64,000 nt of DNA, from contig NZ_JAHXYR010000011.1 of assembly GCF_019969845.1 (NCBI RefSeq), positions 248,001 through 312,000 on the forward strand. Direction: 5' to 3'. The notes beneath the pieces are model-generated. The model saw nothing but the letters and a program-made list of their open reading frames with translations. It had not been told where the DNA came from and searched no databases. Positions within the stretch are counted from its first letter, which is position 1; every line of letters begins with the position of its first letter. A program made the position numbers and the translations under genes. This DNA is from Sphingobacterium sp. GVS05A. GTDB lineage: Bacteria > Bacteroidota > Bacteroidia > Sphingobacteriales > Sphingobacteriaceae. Positions 44,159 to 53,640 of this stretch are shown here, one piece after another.

Positions 44159-44530
44159 ATGTATAAATTATCGCTAATTATTTTCCTTACGATCTGTTGC
44201 CTAAGTAGTAGCTTTGCCCAATCTACTAGCAACTCTTCAAATAGTGAAATACATAACACTTTCTCGTATGCGTATATACGTGTAGAAGGAAAATTCTTAT
44301 CGAAAAAACTAAAGGTGAAAGTGGACTTGGGAGACTCAGATGAACAGATCGCAGAAGGTGAAAAGCTTTCCGAAATATTAACCAATAAAAAGTCGTATGC
44401 CTCTATATTGAACCATATGTCTAAAATTGGCTATGAATTAGTAAATACGTTCGATCTAACTGATAACTATAACGGTTCCGGCGGAACTTCTGGAATTATT
44501 TATATTATGAAAAAAGCCGAGGAGAATTGA
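44159..44530 (+). CDS. Secreted hypothetical protein
   Basis: The protein has 123 residues. Signal peptide IIFLTICCLSSSFAQ. The mature part has a beta segment (SYAYIRVEGKFLSKKLKVKV) and a C-terminal LTDNYNGSGGTSGIIYIMKK, resembling small DUF4177-like periplasmic proteins. Function unknown. Confidence 0.65.
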   Translation: MYKLSLIIFLTICCLSSSFAQSTSNSSNSEIHNTFSYAYIRVEGKFLSKKLKVKVDLGDSDEQIAEGEKLSEILTNKKSYASILNHMSKIGYELVNTFDLTDNYNGSGGTSGIIYIMKKAEEN

Positions 44531-44544
44531 CGATCACCCTTGAA

Positions 44545-44664
44545 ATGCATTTTAGCAAACTTATTATTGCCGCAAATATAACTATCGCAGCTGGGCTATA
44601 TATGTTGTTACTGTTTGTGTGTAGGACTAGCCATCTTGGGATTGATATTTACTCAATATATTGA
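44545..44664 (+). CDS. 39-codon hydrophobic ORF
   Basis: MHFSKLIIAANITIAAGLYM followed by LLLFVCRTSHLG: one transmembrane helix. It lies 15 bp after the 44159 gene and before a GNAT gene. It may be a small membrane protein or the 5' remnant of a larger one. Confidence 0.35.
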   Translation: MHFSKLIIAANITIAAGLYMLLLFVCRTSHLGIDIYSIY

Positions 44665-44684
44665 CAAAAACTACAGAATAATAT

Positions 44685-45092
44685 ATGAACATACAACTTA
44701 GTGTAAATAGAGAATTGAACGCAAATGACATTCTGCAGTTATATCAATCTAATAAATGGAGTGCAGCCGAAAAACCAGAATTACTGATAAAAGCCCTCTT
44801 AAATTCTCATTCTTTAATTACTGCATGGGATGGTGCAATATTGGTAGGCCTAGGGAATGCCATTTCCGATGGCTATCTCGTGGTTTATTACCCGCATCTA
44901 CTAGTGCTACCATCCTATCAAGGCAAAGGGGTCGGGCGTTTGATTATGGATAAAATGCAAGAGATTTATAGGGGCTTTCATATGCAGATGCTTACTGCTG
45001 ATGGAAATGCCATCGACTTTTATAAAAAGAACGGCTTTGAACGAGCAGGTCAAACAGAGCCTATGTGGATCTATTCTGGTGGTGATCATTAA
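44685..45092 (+). CDS. GNAT-family N-acetyltransferase
   Basis: The protein has 135 residues. Motif A: LLVLPSYQGKGVGRLIMDKM (about 74-93); FYKKNGFERAG follows. Substrate unknown. Confidence 0.9.
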   Translation: MNIQLSVNRELNANDILQLYQSNKWSAAEKPELLIKALLNSHSLITAWDGAILVGLGNAISDGYLVVYYPHLLVLPSYQGKGVGRLIMDKMQEIYRGFHMQMLTADGNAIDFYKKNGFERAGQTEPMWIYSGGDH

Positions 45093-45098
45093 ATTTGA

Positions 45099-45317
45099 GG
45101 CCGGAGGGAAATATTTAAAAATTTCGCTGTATTCAGGGATGTTTTTGTAAACAGGATAAGCGTAGTTTTGGCAGACGACGTTCTTTATGGCATACAAAAA
45201 ATTGCTGGGCCTGCTGGAAAATATAATATATCCGCTGTTTTTATGGACAGCAAATCTCATCTAAATCCATTGGTATCGAACATGCAGGAGCTGAAATTTC
45301 CTTTAAAAATAATTTAA
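45099..45317 (+). pseudogene. Orphan gene tail
   Basis: The 73-codon frame has no start in its first 50 codons: FRDVFVNRISVVLADDVLYG, IQKIAGPAGKYNISAVFM, ending KFPLKII. It lies between two intact genes and looks like a 3' remnant. Not recognised. Confidence 0.4.
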
Positions 45318-45333
45318 TAGACGAATAAAAACG

Positions 45334-47595
45334 ATGATCAACAAACTTTTATTATTATTCCTCATACTTTCCACTGCCGGTTCAGCAAGAGCCCAGACCC
45401 CTGTTATCTTTGATGCTATCGGCTTTGGTGATTATCGTACTCCTTTTGTAAAAGTGCAAAAAGAAGGTAAAATTTATTTCTGTCATCCAGTTACTGGATT
45501 GTTGGTTGATGATGTCAAAGATCATTCAGGTGATTTGCTTTCTGTAGTGAAAGACGGAGCATACGCAGTGATCCACAAAAATGGAAAATTACTAAGCAAC
45601 TTTGATTACGATGAGGTGACTTTACCCAGCCATTATGACGGGCAATGGTATCCGGGTATCCGTTACAATTACCAGTTTGCACAAACGAAAAAAAAGGGAA
45701 TGTATGGGCTTATCGATCTAGAGGGAAAAGTAATTTCCAAACCACGTTTCCAGGCCCTGGAGATCATCAATAAAGATATCATTGGTTTTAAAGAAAACAA
45801 TAAATGGGGATGGCTGCGTGCAGCGGATGGTGAAATTATCCAGCCCCCTATCTATGATGAAGTGCGCAAGAATTATCTGTTTGAGGATATGCTTCAAATT
45901 CATCTTAATGGAAAACAAGGAATAGCAAATATAAGCGGTAAAGTAGTTGTTCCTCCAACATATGAAGACTTGAGCAACATCTTACTTAAAACCAAAAAGT
46001 ATACAGCATTTTTTCAAAATAAGGCCTATGGTCTGATTGATTCGCAGGGGACTGTAGTACTTCCTGCAGTTTACAAATCATTAATTCCGGTGAGAGGTAG
46101 TGACTTTCTCAAGATTGAAGAACATGGGTTGCAGGGGCTGATTGATGCTGCCGGAAAAGAAGTCACCCCTCCATTGTATGATAGAATAAATGATTTTTTA
46201 AGAGGTCATGCTATTGTAGAAAAGGCGGGAAGAATGGGGCTAATTGATGAAAGCGGCAAATTGTTATTGTCTCCCCAGTATGACGAGATCCAGTTCAAAA
46301 ACTCAGCCGGACAGACAGTTTTTTATGGTGACCGTGTATCACTCATGCCTGCTGTTGCAAATGCTTCAAAAGAATACCTTGAAAGGATAGCCGCCGAAGC
46401 CAAACTGGATGCGATGCCCTATTATCTGCATGTAAAAGATAAGGGTAAAGTAGGAATTTTCGATTGGGAAAACGCAAAACCTATTTTTCCCACAAATTTT
46501 ACGGAAATTGCCATCGTAAACCAGCATGGAGAAACTTATTTTTATGCTGTAAATGGGAATCTCTATGGAATTTACGATAAACTGGGTAAAGAAATATTAC
46601 CGCCAGAATATCGCCTACAGTCTGATATCTATATCAATCGAAGCTACACCTATGGCGATCTTAACGACAGTCCTTTTATCTTCCCTGTTTATGATGATAA
46701 ACGACTGGGGATCTACAACAGTCTAAAGAAACAGTTTATTGTTCCAGTAGGCGATGTAGAAATCACGTGGTTAAATGCACGAATTTTTGAGATTAGGAGG
46801 AAAGTGGATGGAAAGAGCTATACCAAAGAATCGGCAGTATACAATAGTGATGGACAAGTGTTGATACCCTATACTCAAGATATTTATCTCCTAAAGATGC
46901 TCAGCGATAAGCTCCTACTGGCAGAACAAGGATCCAAATATGTCATTTTTAATATGAAAGGTGAAAAAGTGTTTGAACGTCCAGAATGGAACAGGAATGG
47001 CTACTACAGCAGTTTTAATATACCGGAAAATAGAAAAGAAGATGCCAAACCTTTTCAAAGCGAACTTTTCAAGATCAATATTAAGGGAGAAAATCTATTT
47101 ATTGATGAGAATGGAAAGCAGGTTCGCTTTAACGACTTTGCCTATGTTGGTGAATTTTATGACAACCTAGCGTGGGTAGTGAGTAAAAAAGGAGATGAAA
47201 TGCTTTATGGATTGATTGATACGAAAGGAAATGTGGTTATTAATCCTCGATTTGACCGTCTGGAAGTGATTAATGACCATCCGGATCTCATGCTGATAAA
47301 AGAGAAAGGAAAGTATGGTGTGCTGAACCGTCAAGGCAAAATTATACTTGAGCCTATATATGATATGATCGATAACTTTTCGCCTGAGCTAATGGAGATC
47401 AGGTTAAAAGACAAATCTGGCCTTGCAGATAATGATGGAAAGATAATTTTAGAGCCTAGGTATGATAATTTAAGAAGAAATTATGAAGGTGAAAACCGTA
47501 CATGGCCAATTCTGGCTAAAAAAGGCAATGTCTTTTCATTTATTAATAAAGGAGCAGACAGACCGATAGTAGTGGGAAAATCGAAAATTAACTAA
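45334..47595 (+). CDS. WG-repeat protein
   Basis: The protein has 753 residues. A signal peptide (LLLLFLILSTAGSARAQ) is followed by about ten to fifteen WG-type beta-hairpin repeats, e.g. KKGMYGLIDLEGKVI, NKWGWLRAADGEIIQP, KAYGLIDSQGTVVLP, KYGVLNRQGKIILEP. WG repeats form ligand-binding or structural solenoids; this one would be exported to periplasm or surface. No catalytic domain was seen. Confidence 0.9.
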   Translation: MINKLLLLFLILSTAGSARAQTPVIFDAIGFGDYRTPFVKVQKEGKIYFCHPVTGLLVDDVKDHSGDLLSVVKDGAYAVIHKNGKLLSNFDYDEVTLPSHYDGQWYPGIRYNYQFAQTKKKGMYGLIDLEGKVISKPRFQALEIINKDIIGFKENNKWGWLRAADGEIIQPPIYDEVRKNYLFEDMLQIHLNGKQGIANISGKVVVPPTYEDLSNILLKTKKYTAFFQNKAYGLIDSQGTVVLPAVYKSLIPVRGSDFLKIEEHGLQGLIDAAGKEVTPPLYDRINDFLRGHAIVEKAGRMGLIDESGKLLLSPQYDEIQFKNSAGQTVFYGDRVSLMPAVANASKEYLERIAAEAKLDAMPYYLHVKDKGKVGIFDWENAKPIFPTNFTEIAIVNQHGETYFYAVNGNLYGIYDKLGKEILPPEYRLQSDIYINRSYTYGDLNDSPFIFPVYDDKRLGIYNSLKKQFIVPVGDVEITWLNARIFEIRRKVDGKSYTKESAVYNSDGQVLIPYTQDIYLLKMLSDKLLLAEQGSKYVIFNMKGEKVFERPEWNRNGYYSSFNIPENRKEDAKPFQSELFKINIKGENLFIDENGKQVRFNDFAYVGEFYDNLAWVVSKKGDEMLYGLIDTKGNVVINPRFDRLEVINDHPDLMLIKEKGKYGVLNRQGKIILEPIYDMIDNFSPELMEIRLKDKSGLADNDGKIILEPRYDNLRRNYEGENRTWPILAKKGNVFSFINKGADRPIVVGKSKIN

Positions 47596-47718
47596 AAAAA
47601 TGCAAAATGTCTACTAATACTTTCCGTTATTTTTCTATATTGTTTTCTTGCCGATGTCAATCATCAACCGATATCAAAAAACCTGACCGAAAGCGACTAT
47701 AATCGGGTCAAATTACTC

Positions 47719-48228
47719 ATGCAACATACTGGGGTACCTGGTAATTCCTACGAGCAATACAGAGTATGGGGATCATATGTAACGCCTCTGTACGCAGTAT
47801 TATCATGGTTGCTGAACTGGTCATTCTGGTATCTTGCATTTCACCTTATCGGAGGAAATGCGTTGGCCTGCAGCCTCTTTGGTGCCGCAGGGTTTTGGGC
47901 GATAGGTGTGCGGACCTTTAACTATGAAGGGCACGCTAAGGGGAAAGACAAACAACGTGAAGGAATAGATTTCAGTATAAATGATAAATCTATCAATCAG
48001 CTCTGGCCCGGAATTGTAGCTGGAGAATGGCACAATAATCACCACCTTTTTCCAAAAAGCGCACGTAGCGGTTTCAGGCCTCATCAAGTTGACCTTGCAT
48101 GGTACTATATCAAACTGATGCATAAAATGGGCGCAGTGACGGACTATAGGGACGACAAGAAACGTTTTTATGAACAATATCATAATCCGTACCTCATATC
48201 AAAAAGAGAGGCAGATAATATTTCTTAG
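47719..48228 (+). pseudogene. Fatty acid desaturase, 5' truncated
   Basis: The reading frame has 169 codons. It begins in the middle of a desaturase: two hydrophobic helices (VLSWLLNWSFWYLAFHLI), then the third histidine box EWHNNHHLFPKSARSGF. The first two His boxes that complete the di-iron site are absent. The frame stays open upstream to the WG gene's stop without a plausible desaturase start. The enzyme is presumably inactive. Confidence 0.75.
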
Positions 48229-48282
48229 CCTTTGATCTAAATTCTTTAATAAAAGAAAACTAGATCTTTCGTTTTATCCCGC

Positions 48283-48334
48283 CACTACCTTGAAATGTGT
48301 TAAAGTGATATATCCAACACATTTCAAGGTAGTG
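48283..48334. repeat. Perfect 19-bp inverted repeat (hairpin)
   Basis: CACTACCTTGAAATGTGTT and its exact reverse complement are separated by 14 nt. There is no T run, so it is not a simple terminator. The rest of the 48.34-48.70 kb gap is AT-rich leader DNA for the cold-shock gene with no other clear feature. Confidence 0.7.
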
Positions 48335-48700
48335 ATTGGCAGATTACCTTACTCCAACCAAACCCTTTTGTAATGAAGAACTACGCTATAATTATTAAAC
48401 ATTTTGTTTTTCAATAATTTATACTTACATTCGTACAATAATCAGGCTTCTGCCATTGCTTCTTCTGAAACTTTTGAGTTTACTCTTTCTTCTCAGTCTT
48501 CGCCGTTTCAGCCGCTATTTTTGTCATCAACATATAAGGTAAAGTTCCTTTTTTCAAATTGATATTTTCAATACGATAAAAATACCAACTTCATTTTTTG
48601 TTTACAGATCGATTTAATTGCCTTAATGATATAAGTATCACTATAGCAATGGCACATGCCAAAGAAGTTTTAATAAATACATAATTTTATAATATACACA

Positions 48701-48892
48701 ATGCAACAAGGAACAGTAAAATTCTTTAATGACACCAAAGGTTTTGGTTTTATTACACCATCAAATGGAGGTCAAGATGTTTTCGTACATTCATCAGGTT
48801 TAATCAATGATATACGCGAAAACGACACTGTAACATTCGATTTAGAGAACGGTAAAAAGGGCATTAACGCAGTTAATGTGCGCGTAGCATAA
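48701..48892 (+). CDS. cspA: Cold-shock protein (CspA family)
   Basis: The protein has 63 residues. RNP1 GFGFI and RNP2 VFVHSSGL are present in the five-stranded OB fold. It binds single-stranded nucleic acid and melts RNA structure. A long leader precedes it, as in other cold-shock genes. A hairpin terminator follows. Confidence 0.95.
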   Translation: MQQGTVKFFNDTKGFGFITPSNGGQDVFVHSSGLINDIRENDTVTFDLENGKKGINAVNVRVA

Positions 48893-48931
48893 TTAAGTAG
48901 GAAGCCTCAAAACTTTCTTTAAGTTAAGTTC

Positions 48932-48964
48932 AACAGATAGCATTTATGTTATCTGTTTTTTTTT
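48932..48964 (+). terminator. Intrinsic terminator after cspA
   Basis: AACAGATA / TATCTGTT stem (8 bp) followed by nine T residues, 40 bp after the cspA stop. Confidence 0.85.
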
Positions 48965-49079
48965 GATGTGACATAGCTTAATAGAGCTTTTCTTAAGTAT
49001 GACCAGTTCTAAATCGATTTGATTTTTCAGATCACTATTTGGTGAATGAATCAGATGAAAAAAAACATATTAACTTTTT

Positions 49080-49655
49080 TTAGTCAATATAATATTTGCT
49101 GGAAATAAAGTATAGTTCGAAAATAATGAAAAAGATAACCATGACTGCATACCAAAATGATTTTTTACTTTTTGAAAAAGCAAGCAGGACGCATAGTGAA
49201 ATATGGGTAACCATTTTCACACCGTAAAGAGGCATCAATTTTTCCAGATAAGTTTGTCCCTTTAGCAGTGTATCCAATATATCTACGCCATAAATCATAA
49301 TTAGTAATAGAAAAATCCACTTTTTCCTTGAAAAAAAATAATTTCTATAGCTGTCGGAATAATCTTTGACATCCGAAGGATACAGCAGCTGGCAAAGCGT
49401 AAAGTAGAGCAGTATATAGGTTATTATTAAAATATATTCGGTGAAAGTCCAGACCCTCATCTCTCTCAGATTGTATTCCCACCACCAAAAATGGATCATC
49501 TGAACAAATAAATACAATACCCACAATAAGTGGATCCAGTAGGGTTTTGTTCTTCCCGGATGTTGGACAAATTTGACGGTACCGTTAAGTAAGCTACCAA
49601 TTCCCAATCCTAGGATGATACTGATGACCGTTTTGATATGGTTAAAAAAATCCAT
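49080..49655 (-). CDS. Multi-pass membrane protein
   Basis: The protein has 191 residues with about six hydrophobic segments (ISIILGLGIGSLLNGTVKFV; WIHLLWVLYLFVQMIHFWWW; ILIITYILLYFTLCQLLY; IFLLLIMIYGVDIL; VTHISLCVLLAF; VIFFIIFELYFI). No conserved motif was recognised. It stands alone. Confidence 0.75.
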   Translation of the reverse strand: MDFFNHIKTVISIILGLGIGSLLNGTVKFVQHPGRTKPYWIHLLWVLYLFVQMIHFWWWEYNLREMRVWTFTEYILIITYILLYFTLCQLLYPSDVKDYSDSYRNYFFSRKKWIFLLLIMIYGVDILDTLLKGQTYLEKLMPLYGVKMVTHISLCVLLAFSKSKKSFWYAVMVIFFIIFELYFISSKYYID

Positions 49656-49681
49656 TATAAAGTAGTTCTAATGGTTTTAAA

Positions 49682-49752
49682 TTAGTCGCAATCAACGTGA
49701 AGCCTATGCTGTCCGCACTTCATGCATTGAAATAAATACCCTACTAAACTAC
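49682..49752 (-). pseudogene. CbrC-family 3' remnant
   Basis: It encodes SLVGYLFQCMKCGQHRLHVD then CD and a stop, identical except for one residue to the C-terminus of the CbrC-like gene at 63265-63807. The match ends at 49752, 5 bp before the TlpA gene stop. Confidence 0.85.
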
Positions 49753-49757
49753 TTATT

Positions 49758-50861
49758 TTATTGAATCAATTTATCTAAAACTGTTTTTAATTCACTACCT
49801 CTAAGATTTCGTGCTACAATTTTCCCTTCTTTGTCTAAAAGAAAGTTGTCAGGAACTCCTTTTAAGCCAAAAACCTGATAAAGTTCACCGTTGAAGCCAC
49901 CTGTGGCCAATACATTAGTCCAAGATAGCTTATCATTGTCAATAGCTGCAAGCCAGTCCTCCTTTGATTCATCAATGGATACGGCCAATATCTCAAAGTT
50001 TTTTGATCTGTATTCGTTATACAACGATCGCAGGTGGGGAAACTCCTTGCGGCACGGACCACACCAGCTCGCCCAGAAATCCACCAGAACATATTTTCCT
50101 CTGAAATCTTCAAGATTGACGAGCTCGCCATCATCGTTGGCGAGCTCAAATGTGGGAAGTTCTTTACCAAGTACTAGATGAGGATGCGCCATTATCTTTT
50201 TGTTCAATAGCTTGCCTGTATAACTATTTTTAAGTTCGTTAGAAAGTGCATTATATAATGTTTTGACCAAGTTGGGTTGCCTCTTCAAAGAGGAAAAAGA
50301 TCTGTTCAAAAGATCCAGGCTATAGAAATTGTTAGGGTTACTTTGGATAAATTTGCTTAAAATGCTATCTCCTAACGCCTTTTTATTTTCTTGGTTTTTA
50401 TTTGCCAGATATACGGCTCTTCGGTTTTCATTGTAAGCTATTGCCGACTTATCTAAAGCAGAACCGTTCAATTCATATTTGTTGTCGTCAATATTCAAAT
50501 TGTCTCTAGGGCCCGAGAGCCAACCTGTTAGACCATGAAAGTCTAACCGATCCCCCGGTGAGACCCAAAACGAGTAGACAATTTGATCTTTTACCAATCG
50601 TGGATTAAAGTCATTGTCAATAATAAAATTAATACGTGTCGGTTCACCGATATTGCTACTAAAAGTAAAAGTTCGGTCAGCTGATAGTTGTAATGAATCA
50701 CGAATTACTTTTTCATTATCTTTATAGATGATCCTATATTTCGCATTCGGAACGGTGTCGATCCTTCCCTGAATCGTAAAGTTGCTATTACTCTGTGCTA
50801 TAGTGACCAAAGGAATTGATAATAATGATATTATAGCTAATAATACTGTTGATTTTCTCAT
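49758..50861 (-). CDS. TlpA-family thiol-disulfide protein
   Basis: The protein has 367 residues. Signal peptide (ends near VTIAQ), an N-terminal DUF4369-type beta domain (about 25-135), a linker, then a TlpA/AhpC-TSA thioredoxin domain (about 228-365). The active site is DFWASWCGPC (C267, C270); cis-Pro is in VFGLKGVPDNFLLDKEGKIV. It is periplasmic and reduces disulfides. Complete. Confidence 0.92.
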   Translation of the reverse strand: MRKSTVLLAIISLLSIPLVTIAQSNSNFTIQGRIDTVPNAKYRIIYKDNEKVIRDSLQLSADRTFTFSSNIGEPTRINFIIDNDFNPRLVKDQIVYSFWVSPGDRLDFHGLTGWLSGPRDNLNIDDNKYELNGSALDKSAIAYNENRRAVYLANKNQENKKALGDSILSKFIQSNPNNFYSLDLLNRSFSSLKRQPNLVKTLYNALSNELKNSYTGKLLNKKIMAHPHLVLGKELPTFELANDDGELVNLEDFRGKYVLVDFWASWCGPCRKEFPHLRSLYNEYRSKNFEILAVSIDESKEDWLAAIDNDKLSWTNVLATGGFNGELYQVFGLKGVPDNFLLDKEGKIVARNLRGSELKTVLDKLIQ

Positions 50862-51031
50862 AATTCTGAATTAGATCTACATCAACTAAGTTATTAGTTA
50901 TAGATCAGATATGCAAGTCATCCACAAAAAATATCTCTTTGGTTAGGTATTTACCTTTGTGGTATTCAGAAACACGAAATGTTTTTCGAGACGGTAAAGC
51001 AATCTACAAACTTTCACGCTCTCATTTCTTC

Positions 51032-51178
51032 TCAGAGTTGATCTGTTACAAACAATAGTCCATTGAAAGTTTTATCACCGTAAAATCTCGATTCCTTAGA
51101 AATACTTCTGATGGAGGAAATGGCAGAAAACTCCAAAACCAAGCTTTCGCCGTCATAACTTCGAAAATCGTTTAATTA
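51032..51178 (-). pseudogene. Orphan gene tail
   Basis: The 48-codon stretch without a start: NDFRSYDGESLVLEFSAISS, then IRSISKESRFYGDKTFNGLL and FVTDQL. Not recognised. Confidence 0.4.
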
Positions 51179-51254
51179 AGAAACAGCATTTACGTTTTTG
51201 GACTTTTACTGAGACGTTTCTTCCTAACATAAAATATGGTAATTTTCAAAGCTA

Positions 51255-51365
51255 TTATTTTAGCCATTCAACAACCGCGTTGATAATTATTTTCTGCTGG
51301 TCAACAAACAGAAAATGTGAACAACCTGCTTTAACTATCAGAACGAAGAAATATCGGCATTTTCC
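51255..51365 (-). pseudogene. Alpha/beta-hydrolase 3' remnant
   Basis: FFVLIVKAGCSHFLFVDQQK and IIINAVVEWLK match the end of alpha/beta hydrolases, where the catalytic His lies in a GxSH segment before the last helix. The rest of the gene is absent. The remainder of the 50.86-51.54 kb gap shows no intact gene. Confidence 0.5.
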
Positions 51366-51544
51366 ACCGAACATGAATAATACACACCACCGCTAAAATG
51401 ACATTTTTTGCAGAGCTAAAACTCCCACATAAAGCTAGAGTGGAATATGACGCCCTCACCATTGGAGCGTATTAAATGCACCGCATTTTATAGTTTTAAC
51501 ATTTGCCTTTCAATGATTGAACATTCTGGTCTCCTATTGGTTCT

Positions 51545-52717
51545 TTAAAATAAATATTGCTCGATATATTGATTTAGCATTTGCTTTTTATAGTCATTCA
51601 GGCCATTCAAAACCATTGCTATTTCTTTAGTAAATTCTTTTTCTTTAAGTAATTTTCGATATTCTCTTGCTAATTCAAGTCTGATTCTTTTTGCCAAAGA
51701 TAAATTTCCAAAAGGGTCAAAGTAAGAATCCACTCGAGTAAAATCTTTTACACCTATCCAAGTAAATTTTTCGTTATTTGCTTTATCCAAAAGCGATAGA
51801 TATTCGGAAATGCATTGTTTGGATGAGATCGCATTTGTGAAAGAAGCATTTTTAATCGTGAAAAATTGCTTTTCAATTGTATTTGTTTCTTTCAAATACT
51901 CAAATGCCAAATCAATTAATTTTTTGTTTACTTTATTGAGCTGAGATTGCATTCCCAATAAATTAAAAGATAGGATAGCATAAGCATCTTCCTGTGTGAA
52001 GTGTTTTCTCATTTCTTCATCAGTTATGGCTCCAAAAGTATTTGGCTGGATGATTTCGTAACCGTTCTGTTCTAGATTTTTTTCAATGTCATTTTTATGA
52101 AAAGCTCCAATCACAACTAATATTGTGTCTGACATAGAATAATCTTCCAGTACTTTTTGTATTCGCCTGGATTGAAGAAAAGTTCGATATAAAAATAATC
52201 GTCGCGGGAAATCAAATGCATTTTTGGGGGGATGATTTGTATACCATGAGGCGATACTGTCTATGTGTTTTTTGTCGTCTGCAAAGTATAAACCCTCTTC
52301 AAAAGCATCTTTTTCTGTAAATGTGGTAAAGCCAAGAAAGCCGTTTTTTTGCCTGGTAAATTTTGGAATTTCCAAGTCCTTAAGTCCAAAAGCAAGGTCT
52401 ATATCTTTGTCAGAGGGCAACCAATCAATCGGATGTAAAGGAATTTTATTTTCTCTGGCATATGGAATTGTTGTATATTGTTGTTCATATGTGAATTCAT
52501 AAAAGTCATTCCTAGAAAATTCTTCAGGAGATCTTTCAATGCAAATAGCCGAAGGTTTTACCTTATCTATAAAGGCTCTTATTGCTGCTGGTTGTTGGTT
52601 ATAATTAATTAGCTGTGTAGAGTGACCAACTCCAAGTATTACCACTTTTGCTTTTTGAGCGTATGAAGATTGAACTGCTATAAAAAAGTAGAAAGTCAAT
52701 AGTAATTTTATTCTCAT
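51545..52717 (-). CDS. TraB/TIKI-like secreted protein
   Basis: The protein has 390 residues. A signal peptide (LLLTFYFFIAVQSSYAQ) is followed by VVILGVGHS, AICIERSPEEF, and later VVIGAFHKNDIEKNLEQNGY, the pattern of TraB/GumN-like proteins with conserved GxxH and E/R residues. These have an Ereh-like fold and may be metalloproteases. The C-terminal 140 residues are family-specific. Substrate unknown. Confidence 0.6.
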   Translation of the reverse strand: MRIKLLLTFYFFIAVQSSYAQKAKVVILGVGHSTQLINYNQQPAAIRAFIDKVKPSAICIERSPEEFSRNDFYEFTYEQQYTTIPYARENKIPLHPIDWLPSDKDIDLAFGLKDLEIPKFTRQKNGFLGFTTFTEKDAFEEGLYFADDKKHIDSIASWYTNHPPKNAFDFPRRLFLYRTFLQSRRIQKVLEDYSMSDTILVVIGAFHKNDIEKNLEQNGYEIIQPNTFGAITDEEMRKHFTQEDAYAILSFNLLGMQSQLNKVNKKLIDLAFEYLKETNTIEKQFFTIKNASFTNAISSKQCISEYLSLLDKANNEKFTWIGVKDFTRVDSYFDPFGNLSLAKRIRLELAREYRKLLKEKEFTKEIAMVLNGLNDYKKQMLNQYIEQYLF

Positions 52718-52796
52718 ATTTAATCTGTTACTTATAATATTAAAGTCATTAATTGTTTAATAGCTTTTATTTCCTCATTTAATTCAGGAACGTATT

Positions 52797-53510
52797 TTAT
52801 ATGCATCGCATCATCGTTTTGAAAAATTCATCCCTATACACATTGCCAATAGCGATTTCGTATTTTTGGATGTAAATATCATTGTTGTCGAATGAATCAA
52901 TTTTGTCCTTATTGACTATAAATGACCGATTGACTCTTATGAAAACTTCCTTAGAAATCCATTCATAAATATTCTTGATAGTCATTCGTGTGATGATCCG
53001 GCTATTTTCCATCTGTATGATAATATAATCTTTAAGCCCTTCAATAAAAAGAATGTCTGCCAGATTTACTTTGTAAAATCTTCTGTCTGATTTCACAAAA
53101 ATATAGTCATCAGCCACCTTTTCTACACTTTTATTTTCTTCATCCATGAGCAAAGTATGATAGGCAATCGCTTTATCGACCGCTTTACGAAACCGAGCTG
53201 TATCAATAGGTTTGACTAAATAATCGACTGCATCTAATTCATAACTATCCACAGCATATTGGGAATAGGCAGTCGTAAAAATAACCAAAGTGGTTTTGGG
53301 GATGGTCCGGGCAAACTCGATTCCATTGATTCGCGGCATATTGATGTCCAGAAAAATCAAATCAACTTCCGTATTTTGTAAGTATATTGCAGCAGATTCT
53401 GCACTATTAAATCCATCCAACAACTCCAATTGTGAAATTGCACTCACCATTTTGGTAATCCCCTTTCGTGCGATGGGTTCATCTTCGACTATAATACATT
53501 TCATATGCAA
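52797..53510 (-). CDS. LytTR-family response regulator
   Basis: The protein has 237 residues. The receiver domain (about 3-125) has acidic residues VEDEP, phospho-acceptor Asp in LIFLDINMP, and YLVKPIDTARF. The LytTR DNA-binding domain (about 140-235) includes VNLADILFIEGLKDYIII. It lies downstream of a histidine-kinase pair and a TonB receptor and probably controls them. Confidence 0.93.
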   Translation of the reverse strand: MHMKCIIVEDEPIARKGITKMVSAISQLELLDGFNSAESAAIYLQNTEVDLIFLDINMPRINGIEFARTIPKTTLVIFTTAYSQYAVDSYELDAVDYLVKPIDTARFRKAVDKAIAYHTLLMDEENKSVEKVADDYIFVKSDRRFYKVNLADILFIEGLKDYIIIQMENSRIITRMTIKNIYEWISKEVFIRVNRSFIVNKDKIDSFDNNDIYIQKYEIAIGNVYRDEFFKTMMRCI

Positions 53511-53640
53511 ATAATTATTTCACGAGCTCGCGAGCTCAGTTTTGTCTCTTATCAGTTTGTCTTTTAAAGGGCATATGCAATGTCTGCATCACAGCGCACT
53601 TTTTGATTGTTTTCATTTGTGTTTTGCGACCATAGAGATT

